DNA of 36,131 nt from Rhodothermales bacterium (GTDB lineage Bacteria; Bacteroidota; Rhodothermia; Rhodothermales; JABDKH01): contig JABDKH010000030.1 in the NCBI GenBank assembly GCA_013002345.1, forward strand, positions 1-36,131. The letters run 5' to 3'. The position numbers and the translations under genes were made by a program. Below, piece after piece: positions 1 through 8,137 of this stretch. The notes under the pieces were generated by a model that was not told where the DNA came from, did no database searches, and saw nothing but the letters and a program-made list of their open reading frames with translations. The stretch's first letter is position 1. Every line of letters starts with the position of its first letter.

Positions 1-40
1 CGGAACCAATGGCTGCGCGCGCGATAACAGCCTGCCGCTT

Positions 41-125
41 GCGAGAGTGGCGGAATTTGGTAGACGCGCTAGATTTAGGATCTAGTGGGGTAACACCCGT
101 GGGGGTTCGAGTCCCCCCTCTCGTA
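41..125 (+). tRNA. tRNA-Leu (anticodon UAG)
   Basis: The stretch folds as a class II tRNA. A 7-bp acceptor stem joins 41-47 to 118-124, with a G-U pair at the end. The anticodon stem is CTAGA/TCTAG with loop TTTAGGA, which puts UAG at 76-78 and reads leucine CUA codons. A long variable arm (about 86-102) and a T arm with a GGGGG/CCCCC stem and TTCGAGT loop follow. The discriminator is A125. The next bases are CAT, so CCA is not encoded and must be added after transcription. A terminator lies just downstream. Confidence 0.96.
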
Positions 126-134
126 CATCGAAGG

Positions 135-182
135 AAACGCCTCGGAATTGACATCACTGGTAGTTCTGTGGGCGTTTTTTTT
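135..182 (+). terminator. Intrinsic terminator after tRNA-Leu
   Basis: AAACGCC (135-141) pairs perfectly with GGCGTTT (171-177), and the second arm runs into eight T residues (175-182). Stem plus T-run is the classical intrinsic terminator form. It begins 10 bases after the tRNA, whose transcription it most likely ends. The 29-base loop is longer than usual. Confidence 0.75.
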
Positions 183-328
183 GTAGTGCCGATCGCACGG
201 AGTCGGGACGTCCTTCGCGAGATGAAGTTCAACGGAGCCATTCGTCCGAGGCCGCTGGACACGTTCTTGGCGCTTCTCCACCCCGAGGCCTGGCGGTCAT
301 GACCCTTACCGGTGCCTACGGCCCGTTG
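183..328. other. Intergenic stretch without a recognised gene
   Basis: This lies between the tRNA-Leu terminator and the stop codon of the STAS-like gene. The open frames here overlap the tRNA or read as low-complexity arginine-rich strings with no family resemblance. I see no further element. Confidence 0.5.
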
Positions 329-706
329 CTAGTCGTCATCGAAGAAACTCGCAACAGCTTCTGATACTGACACAAACGTCGGTATTCCCACAACCTCGCA
401 GTCATGCGCGAACCTGTAGTCATCGGTCACCACTGTAAGGTGGAGTTCGATGCTGTTCTCGCGTAGCTCCTCAGTCAACGCCATCTCCCATCCCACAAAA
501 AGCTCCGTCGAGAGGCCGGGATTCCGGAGGTCCAGCACGATGCGATGTCGCTCCCGCTCGACGAGTTCTGCCACCGCGGCGTCCAAGAGACGCATGACCA
601 AATAATCGGGCGGCCGATCGACTGCTACTACTGCGATACCTTCGACAAAACTGAAGTGAATTGGGAGTTCGTCCACTGAAATACTCGCCGGTTGGGTGCC
701 GGACAT
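329..706 (-). CDS. STAS-like domain protein (anti-sigma antagonist type)
   Basis: This encodes a 125-residue soluble protein without a signal peptide. Its pattern fits a STAS fold: an early strand (about 16-30), a helix (about 35-50), the strand HRIVLDLRNPG (about 54-64), a helix, the strand LHLTVV, and the ending GIPTFVSVSEAVASF, which closely resembles the last segment of SpoIIAA/RsbV-like proteins. STAS proteins usually act as partner-switching antagonists of anti-sigma factors, with a serine in a D-S-S-G-L turn. Here that turn reads GLSTELFV, so the usual phosphosite is not clearly kept. A GGAGG ribosome site lies 9 bases before the ATG (716-720), which supports the start. No kinase, phosphatase or sigma partner lies nearby. 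Family assignment is inferred; the partner is unknown. Confidence 0.6.
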   Translation of the reverse strand: MSGTQPASISVDELPIHFSFVEGIAVVAVDRPPDYLVMRLLDAAVAELVERERHRIVLDLRNPGLSTELFVGWEMALTEELRENSIELHLTVVTDDYRFAHDCEVVGIPTFVSVSEAVASFFDDD

Positions 707-973
707 TAACCACGACCTCCCGGGAAATCAAGAAACCTCACCCGACCCTTCACCTCTCGACTACGCCGATGTCGAGGCGACGCGGAGGTGGCCCCCTGGG
801 TTGGTGGACGACTCGGTTCTTGATAATGCCCCAACTCACCGTGCAGGTCGGGGTTTTGTCCTTCAGGGATTTCCCCACGGAGGGTGCCAAGCCGCAAGTC
901 TTGTGCTAATTGCGCATGCGCTTATCATCGACATGCGACGAACTACATCACCTGGAGTGGCCGGTAACGATAA
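707..973. other. Gene-free stretch, probably decayed sequence
   Basis: No frame here reads as a recognised protein. It carries the ribosome site of the leftward STAS-like gene. Towards its right end it holds a possible out-of-frame remnant of the surface-protein gene that follows: a different frame at about 950-985 reads GVAGNDNVTRMAL just before the in-frame GGSFSRAGG motif begins. A 10-bp palindrome (GCGCATGCGC, 912-921) has no assigned role. Confidence 0.4.
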
Positions 974-1369
974 CGTGACCCGGATGGCGCTCTTGTCGTT
1001 GGAGGAAGTTTTTCCCGTGCCGGCGGCAAGGCTGCCTCGGGAAACACGCGCTGGATGAAGACCGCGGCACTGGCGACCGACACGATCGAGACAAATACGG
1101 CCACCTCGCCGGTGTCTGACTTCACTGTCTATCCTCTTCCCACCTCCGGCAACGTCAGCATAGGCTTCTTGATCAACAGACCTGCGTTCGTGAAGGCATC
1201 CGTCTACGATGTGCTCGGTCGAATGGTAGCTTCGGTATTCGATGCCATGATGCCGGCGGGTCGCCAGGAGTTCAGACTCGAAACCGGCAACTGGTCGAGC
1301 GGCGTGTATGTCCTGGACGCAGTTGTCGATAACTATCGAGTGAGCAGAACCCTGGTTGTTGTCAAGTGA
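974..1369 (+). pseudogene. 3' remnant of a T9SS surface protein (sorting domain only)
   Basis: The frame is open from just after a stop at 971-973 to 1369. The last ~80 residues form a type IX secretion sorting domain: FTVYPLPTSGNVSIGF, then SVYDVLGRMV, then WSSGVYVLDAVV and a final strand ending VVVK. The only ATG (1055) gives a 104-residue product with no signal peptide and no Shine-Dalgarno, which could not reach the periplasm where these domains act. Upstream of that ATG the same frame reads LVVGGSFSRAGGKAASGNTRW, the hallmark GGxFxxAGGxxA unit of secreted repeat proteins in this phylum. I therefore read it as the 3' end of a larger secreted protein whose 5' part has been lost or frameshifted. 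A short standalone product from 1055 cannot be excluded. Confidence 0.7.
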
Positions 1370-1500
1370 TCGATACACCTTTGCGCCTCCCCTTGTCCAG
1401 ATGATTACCAAGGGTGTCGGTGACGGGTCCCTTCGGCGTCTCTTTGCGACCACTCGCATTTCGCATATCTTCCGGCGCCAACCAACCAATACCCCGTACG

Positions 1501-2418
1501 ATGCATTACAGAACTATCATCTCCCTTTGGGCACTCTCAATCCTTGCAACCCCGGTAATCGCGCAGGACCTATCCGACGCCGAGATCTCGACCGTTCCCG
1601 TGGCGGATGGCATCTACATGCTCACCGGTCCCGGCGGCAACATCGGCCTGTCCGTCGGAGATGACGGTGCGTTCCTGATCGACGATCAGTTCGCTCCACT
1701 GACAGACAAGATCATGGCAGCCGTTGCTGCGCTCACCGACAAGCCGGTGGAGTTCCTCGTCAACACGCATTTCCACGGTGATCATGTCGGAGGTAACGAG
1801 AGTTTCGGCAAGGCCGGCAGCGTGATCATCGCCCACGAGAACGCCCGCCATCGACTGACGACGAAGCAGGTTATCGCGGCATTTGGTATGGAGATGGAGC
1901 CGGCGCCTCTCGAAGCATTGCCAGTTGTTACGTTCCCTGGCACGATCACTGTGCATTACAACGGAGATGTCATCACGGTCTTCCATGCGAAGCACGCTCA
2001 CACGGATGGCGACGCGATCATTCATTTCCAGAAAGCGAACGTGATCCACGCGGGCGACATCGTCTTCAACGGATTCTACCCATTCATCGACGCTAGCAAC
2101 GGGGGCAACATCCACGGTGTTATCCACGCGGTGAACGCCATCCTCGAACTCTGCGACGAAGAAACCAGAATCATCCCAGGACACGGTGGCGTGGCATCAC
2201 GTGAAGACCTCGTCGCCTATCGCGAGATGTTGATGGTGGTTTATGCACGCATCCAGTCCATGCTCGAGCAGGGAATGTCTGTAGAACAGATAGTCGGGGC
2301 GAAGCCAACTGCCGACTACGACACGCAGTATGGCCAGGGCATCTTCAAGCCGGACCAGTGGGTCGGGCTGGTTGCCTCAGGGATGGCAGAGCACCAGCCC
2401 GATCAAGGCATGCACTAG
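1501..2418 (+). CDS. Periplasmic metallo-beta-lactamase-fold hydrolase
   Basis: This encodes a 305-residue metal-dependent hydrolase of the MBL superfamily. Residues 1-21 form a signal peptide ending in Ala-Gln, so the enzyme should act in the periplasm. The metal site is complete: THFHGDH gives H90, H92, D94 and H95; HAHTDGD gives H167; HAGD gives D186; PGHGG gives H228. I chose the ATG at 1501 because it directly starts the signal peptide. An upstream ATG at 1414 in the same frame would add 29 residues and bury it. The loops do not identify a substrate. The family includes B3-like beta-lactamases, lactonases and sulfur or cyclase-like enzymes, so antibiotic resistance should not be assumed. 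It is monocistronic and ends at a strong hairpin. Confidence 0.88.
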   Translation: MHYRTIISLWALSILATPVIAQDLSDAEISTVPVADGIYMLTGPGGNIGLSVGDDGAFLIDDQFAPLTDKIMAAVAALTDKPVEFLVNTHFHGDHVGGNESFGKAGSVIIAHENARHRLTTKQVIAAFGMEMEPAPLEALPVVTFPGTITVHYNGDVITVFHAKHAHTDGDAIIHFQKANVIHAGDIVFNGFYPFIDASNGGNIHGVIHAVNAILELCDEETRIIPGHGGVASREDLVAYREMLMVVYARIQSMLEQGMSVEQIVGAKPTADYDTQYGQGIFKPDQWVGLVASGMAEHQPDQGMH

Positions 2419-2724
2419 TGCCGTTCTCGCAAGCATAGGCCCGACAGTCACCGCAGCCGGGCCTATGTCGTTCCCCTGATGGCGGTCGCACGGACGGATG
2501 TAGCGGCCAAGTCCTGTTGACCGTCGACTCCGGATCCAGATCCCAGGGCGGGCACGGGCCGGGAAGATCGAATCCGACCCTTCAACGTGACCGCGTCCGG
2601 AACAGTAAGGCGAACTCCACTCCGTCGCCAGCAAAAGCGCATCGCCAATCCACCCGAATCATCACTTCCCAATCGGCGGTCCTGTAGATTACTCTGGTGA
2701 TCAGAACATTCGAGACCATCGAGC
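2419..2724. other. 306-base intergenic stretch with a terminator, before dapD
   Basis: This contains the hairpin at 2434-2467 and otherwise no supported gene. Frames crossing it on the reverse strand run into dapD antisense and show no family resemblance. The promoter and leader of dapD must lie here, but no clear promoter boxes or riboswitch-like core is visible. Confidence 0.5.
2434..2467 (+). terminator. Hairpin terminator after the MBL hydrolase
   Basis: CATAGGCCCG (2434-2443) and CGGGCCTATG (2458-2467) form a perfect 10-bp stem with a 14-base loop, 15 bases after the stop codon. There is no real T-run after it, only a short TTCCCCT tract. It shares its GCCCG/CGGGC core with several other gene-end hairpins in this window. 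Confidence 0.6.
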
Positions 2725-3558
2725 ATGATCCGCGAGATCAGAGACCGCATCAACGAGTACTTCGACCAGTCGCCCGACGAGCTGAGACGCGAGCGAGGCC
2801 TCGAAGTGTTCGAGTCTTTTCGACGCGAACTCGAGCACGGCAACATCCGGGCCGCGACGCGCGACGACGCGGGTGTCTGGCACAGCAACGACTGGGTCAA
2901 GAAGGGCATCCTGCTGGGGTTCCGTCTCGGCGAACTCGAGGACTACTCCGAAGGTCGATTCCACTTCTTCGACAACGACACATTCCCGCTACGCCAGATG
3001 GAAGTCGGAGACGAGATCCGGCTTGTGCCCGGCGGATCGGCGATCCGTGCGGGATCGTACGTCGCGCCTGGTGTCGTATGCATGCCGCCGATGTACATCA
3101 ACATCGGTGCCTACATCGATGAGGGGACCATGATTGATTCTCATGCGCTCGTCGGTAGCTGCGCGCAGATTGGCCGCGGCGTGCACCTGTCCGCAGGCGC
3201 GCAGATCGGCGGCGTGCTGGAGCCCCCGCAGGCTCTCCCGGTTATCATCGAGGACGAGGTGTTCATCGGTGGCGGATGCGGAGTGTACGAGGGCTGCATC
3301 ATTAGACACGGCGCCGTGCTGGCCCCGGGCGTTCAGCTTACGAGCTCGATGCGCATCTATGACCTTCGTCGTGAACGGATTATCGAACGGGACGAAGTCC
3401 TCGAGGTCCCTGAGGGTGCGGTTCTGGTCCCTGGAAGCCGCAGCTCACGGAGCGCGTTCGCCCGGGAGCACGGCATTTCCACTTACACTCCGGTGATTGT
3501 CAAGTACAGAGACACACGCACGGACTCGTCTGTCGAACTGGAGGAATTGTTGCGCTAG
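2725..3558 (+). CDS. dapD: 2,3,4,5-tetrahydropyridine-2,6-dicarboxylate N-succinyltransferase
   Basis: DapD transfers succinyl from succinyl-CoA to tetrahydrodipicolinate in the succinylase branch of lysine and meso-diaminopimelate synthesis, in the cytoplasm. The 277-residue length matches the family. The N-terminal helical domain carries WHSNDWVKKGILLGFRL (about 52-68). The middle is a left-handed beta-helix of hexapeptide repeats, seen in PPMYINIGAYIDEGTMID, ALVGSCAQIGRGVHLSAGAQIGG and the long loop VLEPPQALPVIIEDE that is typical of DapD. The C-terminus reads PGSRSSRSAF. It is a single gene, not linked to other lysine genes. Identity is very secure. Confidence 0.96.
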   Translation: MIREIRDRINEYFDQSPDELRRERGLEVFESFRRELEHGNIRAATRDDAGVWHSNDWVKKGILLGFRLGELEDYSEGRFHFFDNDTFPLRQMEVGDEIRLVPGGSAIRAGSYVAPGVVCMPPMYINIGAYIDEGTMIDSHALVGSCAQIGRGVHLSAGAQIGGVLEPPQALPVIIEDEVFIGGGCGVYEGCIIRHGAVLAPGVQLTSSMRIYDLRRERIIERDEVLEVPEGAVLVPGSRSSRSAFAREHGISTYTPVIVKYRDTRTDSSVELEELLR

Positions 3559-3723
3559 CTGCCTTTCCGAGACCGCGGAGACGTTGACAGACCGTGGCGC
3601 GACGACGATGCGCAGCCGAAATCAGTGCGCGATACCTGCACCTGCTCACTAGACCGTTAGCCGGCCCTGCCAGCGTGGTCCGGTGAGGTTGCAGACTCGG
3701 TCGCAAAAAGCGTGACCCGGCTG

Positions 3724-3743
3724 CACTGTCGTCATCGACAGTG
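3724..3743 (-). terminator. Hairpin terminator after porD
   Basis: Two 7-base arms (3724-3730 and 3737-3743, CACTGTC/GACAGTG) pair perfectly around a 6-base loop, 7 bases past the porD stop on the reverse strand. A T-run (plus strand AAAAA at 3706-3710) follows further downstream. It lies between two convergent genes and could also end dapD transcription. Confidence 0.6.
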
Positions 3744-3750
3744 TGACGAC

Positions 3751-4641
3751 CTACTGAATCATGGCATTGTAGTCAGTGAGGTGCGCCGGATCCATCTCGC
3801 TCAGCACGTCGAAGGCCTGGGGAGCCAGCGTCGACTTCTCGAAGATGCTCGCCAACTCCCGATACTTGGCCGAGAAAAACAGATCCACGACATACGAGCG
3901 CGCATTCACGTCTACCATCGGCTTCAGCGCCTCCAGCGACGCGAGCACCGAGTTGCGCGCTACCTCCGTCTCCTGGACGAAGTGGTCGAGTCCATCGAAA
4001 TGGTACTCGAAATAGATCTTTCGGAGCGGACGGTATCTCGGATCCAACAGCTCTCGGACAAGCTGCGACCTGCTTCGGTCTCCGCTCAGCTCCTGCCAGC
4101 CCGCGCCACCGGTCGACTTCGCAATATCCGCAATGCGCCGGGCCCGCTCAAACAGCTCGCTCCCGCCATATTCTGAAAACGTATCGTAGTCGTACCCCAA
4201 CACGATGTAGGCGTAGAAATCGAGCACGGATGTGAGTTCGTCGTACCTGTCAGGATCCGAAATGAGCGGTGTGCCCTGCGGGTAATCGAATGCCCAGTTA
4301 TCGTCGTTGATCTGCAGGATGATGGAACTCTGAGCAGTCCCGTAGATCGGTCGTCGGCTCGCGATAACGAGCTTCGTGCGGAAGCGTGTCAGGGAGAGCG
4401 CTTCCATGAACGTGATCTGGACCGTGCAGTCAATTCGTTCGACTTCCTCGAAGGTGTCGTCGGTCCACTGCTGCAGCCCCAGGTACTCGCGAACCGCCTC
4501 GCGAAACTCGTCGAGATAGGTGTAGTCCGACCCGCTCAGCGCCCTATAATCTACAGTCACACCACAGTTTAACTCCTGCCCGTAACTAATTGCAGGAAGA
4601 GTGATTGTAGCAAGCCACAGGATGGCAATGATTCGCTTCAT
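3751..4641 (-). CDS. porD: DUF4835 family protein, PorD-type T9SS-associated
   Basis: This encodes a 296-residue secreted protein. The start at 4641 gives MKRIIAILWLATITLPAISYGQELNC without the middle interrupted, a clear signal peptide with cleavage near ISYGQ. A longer frame to 4812 would bury it. The body shows DUF4835 features: an ELNCGVTVDY start, FREAVREYLGLQQWTDDTFEEVERIDC, repeated references to paired strands (TVQITFMEA, SSIILQINDDNW), and YIVLGYDYDTFSEYGGSELFERARRI. In Bacteroidota this family is annotated PorD and is linked to type IX secretion and gliding, though its molecular role is poorly defined. It is usually near coaBC or recN, which are not seen here. It is divergent from the outer-membrane pair at 4837-7520. 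Family is secure; T9SS function is by family association. Confidence 0.82.
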   Translation of the reverse strand: MKRIIAILWLATITLPAISYGQELNCGVTVDYRALSGSDYTYLDEFREAVREYLGLQQWTDDTFEEVERIDCTVQITFMEALSLTRFRTKLVIASRRPIYGTAQSSIILQINDDNWAFDYPQGTPLISDPDRYDELTSVLDFYAYIVLGYDYDTFSEYGGSELFERARRIADIAKSTGGAGWQELSGDRSRSQLVRELLDPRYRPLRKIYFEYHFDGLDHFVQETEVARNSVLASLEALKPMVDVNARSYVVDLFFSAKYRELASIFEKSTLAPQAFDVLSEMDPAHLTDYNAMIQ

Positions 4642-4836
4642 GTCGAGCTGGCAAATGCGGATATATGTCGGAATGCCTGCCGGGCCGAAGGCAGTGAATC
4701 CGGCTACGACCTCCTGTATTACAGCCGACCCGTAAGCCGGTTTCTGGACTGCACCATCGTTCCGCAAATGGGTGTTTCGTACGCGGCAGGGCGCCTCCGT
4801 AGAATCCCGCAACGAACAGTATCGGGCCCCGCACTC

Positions 4837-5643
4837 GTGACCGCAAGGCGAACAGTATTCACTCTACCCGTTCTCGCCCTTGCGCTGTCGTCCGCGCTCG
4901 GGCAGCCCCTGGCGGCGGGCCCGCGTGTCGCAGGCCTCGGAGGAGCAGCGACAGCCGTCTCGGTAGATCGCCATGCACTGGGTAATCCCGCATCACCCGC
5001 CACAACGCAAGGTGTAGGACTGGCGCTCTCTTCCAGTCGCTCGTTTGGACTGAGCGAACTGGATCATGTGTCGGCGGCTCTGGCGCTCGCGACGAAAATC
5101 GGTTCGGCGGCAGCCGTCGTCGAATCATTCGGCTTCGAGCAATTCAGGCGACAGACCATGCACGTCGTCGTAACGCCAGTGACATTCTTTCAGTCGCTCA
5201 CCGTAGGTGCCCGTATCTCGTACACCCGCCTGGTTATTCGAGATTTCGGATCCGCAGGGTATGCCAGGGCTGCACTGGGACTCCGGATCAGACTCTCTCC
5301 CACTGCGACTGTGGGAATGGCTATCCACAACCTGATGCGAAGCCGGGACGACGCGGCGGACGCCATCCGGCGAATCGAGTTCGGGTCACGCCTGTTGATA
5401 TCGGACGATCTTGCCGTGAACGCCGTAATCAGCAAGGATGCCGGATTCAATCCATCGGCGCATCTTGCGTGTGAGTACGTCTTGCTTGGTCCGCTGGTAC
5501 TCCGCGCGGCGATTGCGACGGGACCCTCAGCAGTAAGCTTCGGGATTGGTGTGAGACATGGTATTGTCGAAGCGGGGGTCGCAAGCCGTCGGCATCAACA
5601 GCTCGGGTGGTCGCGTTCCGTCGGATTTGCGATCGGCCGCTGA
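4837..5643 (+). CDS. PorV/PorQ-like outer-membrane barrel protein
   Basis: This encodes a ~268-residue exported protein whose pattern matches small FadL/PorV-like barrels. After the signal peptide it reads GPRVAGLGGAATAVSVD and HALGNPAS, the counterpart of the family's usual GLGGAFTAVADDASALYYNPA opening. Alternating amphipathic strands and glycine-rich turns then run to GVRHGIVEAGVASR and a terminal strand ending VGFAIGR. I prefer the GTG at 4837, which places VTARRTVFTLPVLALALSS as the signal peptide. An in-frame ATG at 4768 would add 23 residues. Neither has a good ribosome site. It sits 17 bases before the next barrel gene, so the two are probably co-transcribed and may work together. Function is unknown. 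Confidence 0.65.
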   Translation: MTARRTVFTLPVLALALSSALGQPLAAGPRVAGLGGAATAVSVDRHALGNPASPATTQGVGLALSSSRSFGLSELDHVSAALALATKIGSAAAVVESFGFEQFRRQTMHVVVTPVTFFQSLTVGARISYTRLVIRDFGSAGYARAALGLRIRLSPTATVGMAIHNLMRSRDDAADAIRRIEFGSRLLISDDLAVNAVISKDAGFNPSAHLACEYVLLGPLVLRAAIATGPSAVSFGIGVRHGIVEAGVASRRHQQLGWSRSVGFAIGR

Positions 5644-5660
5644 GAACGGCACGACATCGA

Positions 5661-7520
5661 ATGCGAATAGCTATCATCGTGATCATTGGCCTTCACTGCT
5701 CGCTGGCTGTTGCCCGAGCGCAAGCTGAAGACTCAACACAGATCCCGGGCCTTGAGGATGCGATACAAGGAGTTGAGTCGCCGGAGGAGGCCGATGCCCT
5801 GGCGGGCGCTCTGGAGGAATCCGGGCTGAGCGCGGGTCGGGTGACTCGCACACCAACAGGCAAGACGCGATTCGAGTTCATTCAATTGCTAACCCGACGC
5901 GTAAATACGGGTCGCGGTTACGATCGAAGCGATACGACCAGGACGACCTACGCGGGATCGCCGGTTCGGGCGCTCCTTCACGCGCACCTATCAATCGGTC
6001 AACATGTAGCCATGCGTTTTGGAGCCGAGAAGGATGCCGGGGAACAACTGTCGATTCGACTCCGCGATAAACACACCTTTGTGGATTTTGTGACTGCGAC
6101 ACTCGATGTATCGAATGTGGGCATTCTGGAATCCCTGATTCTCGGCGATTTCGTCGCCCATTGGGGCTGGGGCCTGTTGCTTGGACGGCCTTCCTTCGGC
6201 ATCGCCTCCCGTCCGCTACGACCGCGATCGATGGGCACACGACCCTACCGAGGGTTCAACGAGGCGAGCTTCTATCGAGGCGCCGCCGTTCTGCTCGGCG
6301 CAGGCAGACCGTGGGCAGCGTCGCTTTTTGCGTCTCGACGAAACGTGGACGCCACGCGCGATACGACGAGCCATGATGACGCTCCGGTCACGGCCTATCG
6401 ACTGGCGACAGGCTCCGGCCTGCACCGCACGGAGACGGAGATGGCCCGTCGAGGGCAACTGTACATCGACATAGTCGGCGGGTACGTCAATCTTGGAACG
6501 CGTTCGATCGAAGGCGGCGTGGCGGCGTATGCGTTGAGATACGGCGGCTCGGTACTCCAGGGTATCCGGCCGGATCAGGCCTTCTCGTTTTCCGGGCAGA
6601 CACAGTGGGGCACCGCCCTGTATCTGTCGATGAAGGCTCGCCGGATCGAGGCACACACCGAACTGGCACTGGTCGATGGACGCCAAGCAGGACTCGTAGT
6701 CGGCGCCGTCCTGCCGGTGCACTCCCTCTCGTCGATCTGGGTTTACCTCCGTCGCCTGTCACAATCCGGTTCCAGTTTGCTCGGCTCCGTGCCTCGAAGC
6801 GGCGGTGGACCGCTCGGCAACGAATCCGGTATTACGATCGGTATACGGCACCGCCTGCCAAGAGGGATCCGCTTCAGGGCGTCGCATGACGTGCACTGGT
6901 CTGGCTGGCTGCGATTCGGCGTCCTGACCCCAACGTACGGTCACCATTCCAGCATCGCGATCGAAACCCGACTGGGCAGCAACCACATCCGACTACAGGC
7001 GAGCGTGAAGGAGCGAAGCGTCGCGACCACGACCACGGATTCGTTCGGTCCACCCGTCTTGACCACCGTTCAGTCACGTTCGTATCGCTACTCGATACTC
7101 GCGGAAATACCCATCCGCCGTTTCAGTCGCATGAACTTGCGCTATGCCTCCACGATCGCGAATAGCGGACCGACCGGGTCGTCCGAGGGACACCTGCTCG
7201 CCGTCGACATCCATTCCCGGATTGGCGAATGGCTGGATGTCGTCGGGAGATTCGCCCTCTTTGACTCGGACACGGGAGACGCCAGGGTGTACGCGTACGA
7301 ACCTGGCCTGAGTTACGGGTCGACTATTCCGTCCTTCTCAGGGAACGGCGAGCGCTGGATGCTGGTGATTCGCTTGAGTCCCGATCATCGGATAGACATC
7401 CGCCTGAAATACTCGCGTACGCGATGGCCTGGGCGCGACTCTGCGGGCAGTGGACTCGATGAAACGCCCGGCGACAGAATCTCGACTATTGGAGGTGAGA
7501 TGAGAGTCAGATTCCGCTGA
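5661..7520 (+). CDS. Large outer-membrane beta-barrel protein, partner of 4837-5643
   Basis: This encodes a 619-residue exported protein. The ATG at 5661 directly begins a signal peptide (MRIAIIVIIGLHCSLAVARA). An acidic helical stretch (about 24-60, LEDAIQGVESPEEADALAGAL) precedes a long barrel-like region of alternating strands. The segment LILGDFVAHWGWGLLLGRP matches the conserved LGD..VxxGxGLxLW core of a Bacteroidota/Chlorobi family annotated as helix-hairpin-helix proteins, which carry ComEA-like repeats in front of the barrel. I cannot see a clear HhH repeat here, so this copy may have lost it or replaced it with the acidic helix. The C-terminus ends EMRVRFR, a typical last barrel strand. 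It is co-directional with, and 17 bases after, the PorV-like gene. Function is unknown. Confidence 0.7.
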   Translation: MRIAIIVIIGLHCSLAVARAQAEDSTQIPGLEDAIQGVESPEEADALAGALEESGLSAGRVTRTPTGKTRFEFIQLLTRRVNTGRGYDRSDTTRTTYAGSPVRALLHAHLSIGQHVAMRFGAEKDAGEQLSIRLRDKHTFVDFVTATLDVSNVGILESLILGDFVAHWGWGLLLGRPSFGIASRPLRPRSMGTRPYRGFNEASFYRGAAVLLGAGRPWAASLFASRRNVDATRDTTSHDDAPVTAYRLATGSGLHRTETEMARRGQLYIDIVGGYVNLGTRSIEGGVAAYALRYGGSVLQGIRPDQAFSFSGQTQWGTALYLSMKARRIEAHTELALVDGRQAGLVVGAVLPVHSLSSIWVYLRRLSQSGSSLLGSVPRSGGGPLGNESGITIGIRHRLPRGIRFRASHDVHWSGWLRFGVLTPTYGHHSSIAIETRLGSNHIRLQASVKERSVATTTTDSFGPPVLTTVQSRSYRYSILAEIPIRRFSRMNLRYASTIANSGPTGSSEGHLLAVDIHSRIGEWLDVVGRFALFDSDTGDARVYAYEPGLSYGSTIPSFSGNGERWMLVIRLSPDHRIDIRLKYSRTRWPGRDSAGSGLDETPGDRISTIGGEMRVRFR

Positions 7521-7580
7521 CAGCTTATGTCTGTTCGCGGGGCCAGGCCGCCGTGACCGGAAAGCCGTCGCTAGGCCGCA

Positions 7581-7961
7581 CTAGTTCGTGCAGATCGACT
7601 TCAGCAGTTTGCGGCGATCGCGAAGCTTCGCGTGCCAGATATCGGCATCGACTGGATCGTCGTTCAGGAAGTAGTCCCAGTGCCCGACAGTTCCATCATT
7701 CAATACAATGTGCGTCTCCATATGGGCCACACGCTTCAGAACCGGGTCCATCCCCATCTGGTGAATAAAGACGATCTGGCACTCTCCACCCGATGGCTGT
7801 TCTTTCAGACTCAGCCAGTTGTCTCCGCAGACATGACACGTGAAGAATCGAGACTCCGTGTCGTCGTCACTGATCAGGTCTTCGTACTCGTCGGCCTCAA
7901 CCACGACGTCCATCGGGACCATCGCGTCAGATCCGCACGCTTTGCACACCCGTCGCTCCAT
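7581..7961 (-). CDS. Small zinc-ribbon protein of unknown function
   Basis: This encodes a 126-residue cytoplasmic protein with no signal peptide. It opens with CKAC (C6, C9) and has CHVC (C42, C45), together a likely four-cysteine zinc ribbon, with an acidic linker between them (about 21-36). The second half (about 56-126) has a strand-rich region QIVFIHQMGMDPVLKRV, then HWDYFLNDDPVDADIW and a basic tail. It resembles conserved hypothetical proteins of the phylum but I cannot name a family. A free third-region cysteine (C61) may also bind metal. It converges with the barrel gene on one side. A DNA- or RNA-binding or adaptor role is possible but is not shown. Confidence 0.6.
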   Translation of the reverse strand: MERRVCKACGSDAMVPMDVVVEADEYEDLISDDDTESRFFTCHVCGDNWLSLKEQPSGGECQIVFIHQMGMDPVLKRVAHMETHIVLNDGTVGHWDYFLNDDPVDADIWHAKLRDRRKLLKSICTN

Positions 7962-8137
7962 ATTCAGAGATCTGATTGTTGTTCTCGGTCTCTACCCTTC
8001 CTATCGCTGAATTGAACCCCGACTGAAGACAGAGGTTCGTCGCAAACTCGAATTCATCTACGAACCACAAACTTCCCGCCTCGGGGTCGCCGCGTCCGGC
8101 TTGCTATCCATTTCATGGACCTGCCAGAGCGGTCCGC

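Noticed and set aside
912-921. 10-bp palindrome GCGCATGCGC
   Set aside because: A single palindrome in GC-rich sequence with no second copy or promoter context; chance is enough.
696-1058. 120-codon forward frame before the sorting-domain remnant
   Set aside because: It has no domain or ribosome site. At most its end holds an out-of-frame scrap of the decayed gene.
1443-1471. Promoter-like boxes TTTGCG and TATCTT 17 bases apart before the MBL gene
   Set aside because: The spacing is good, but both boxes are poor matches and the phylum's sigma consensus differs; not strong enough to call.
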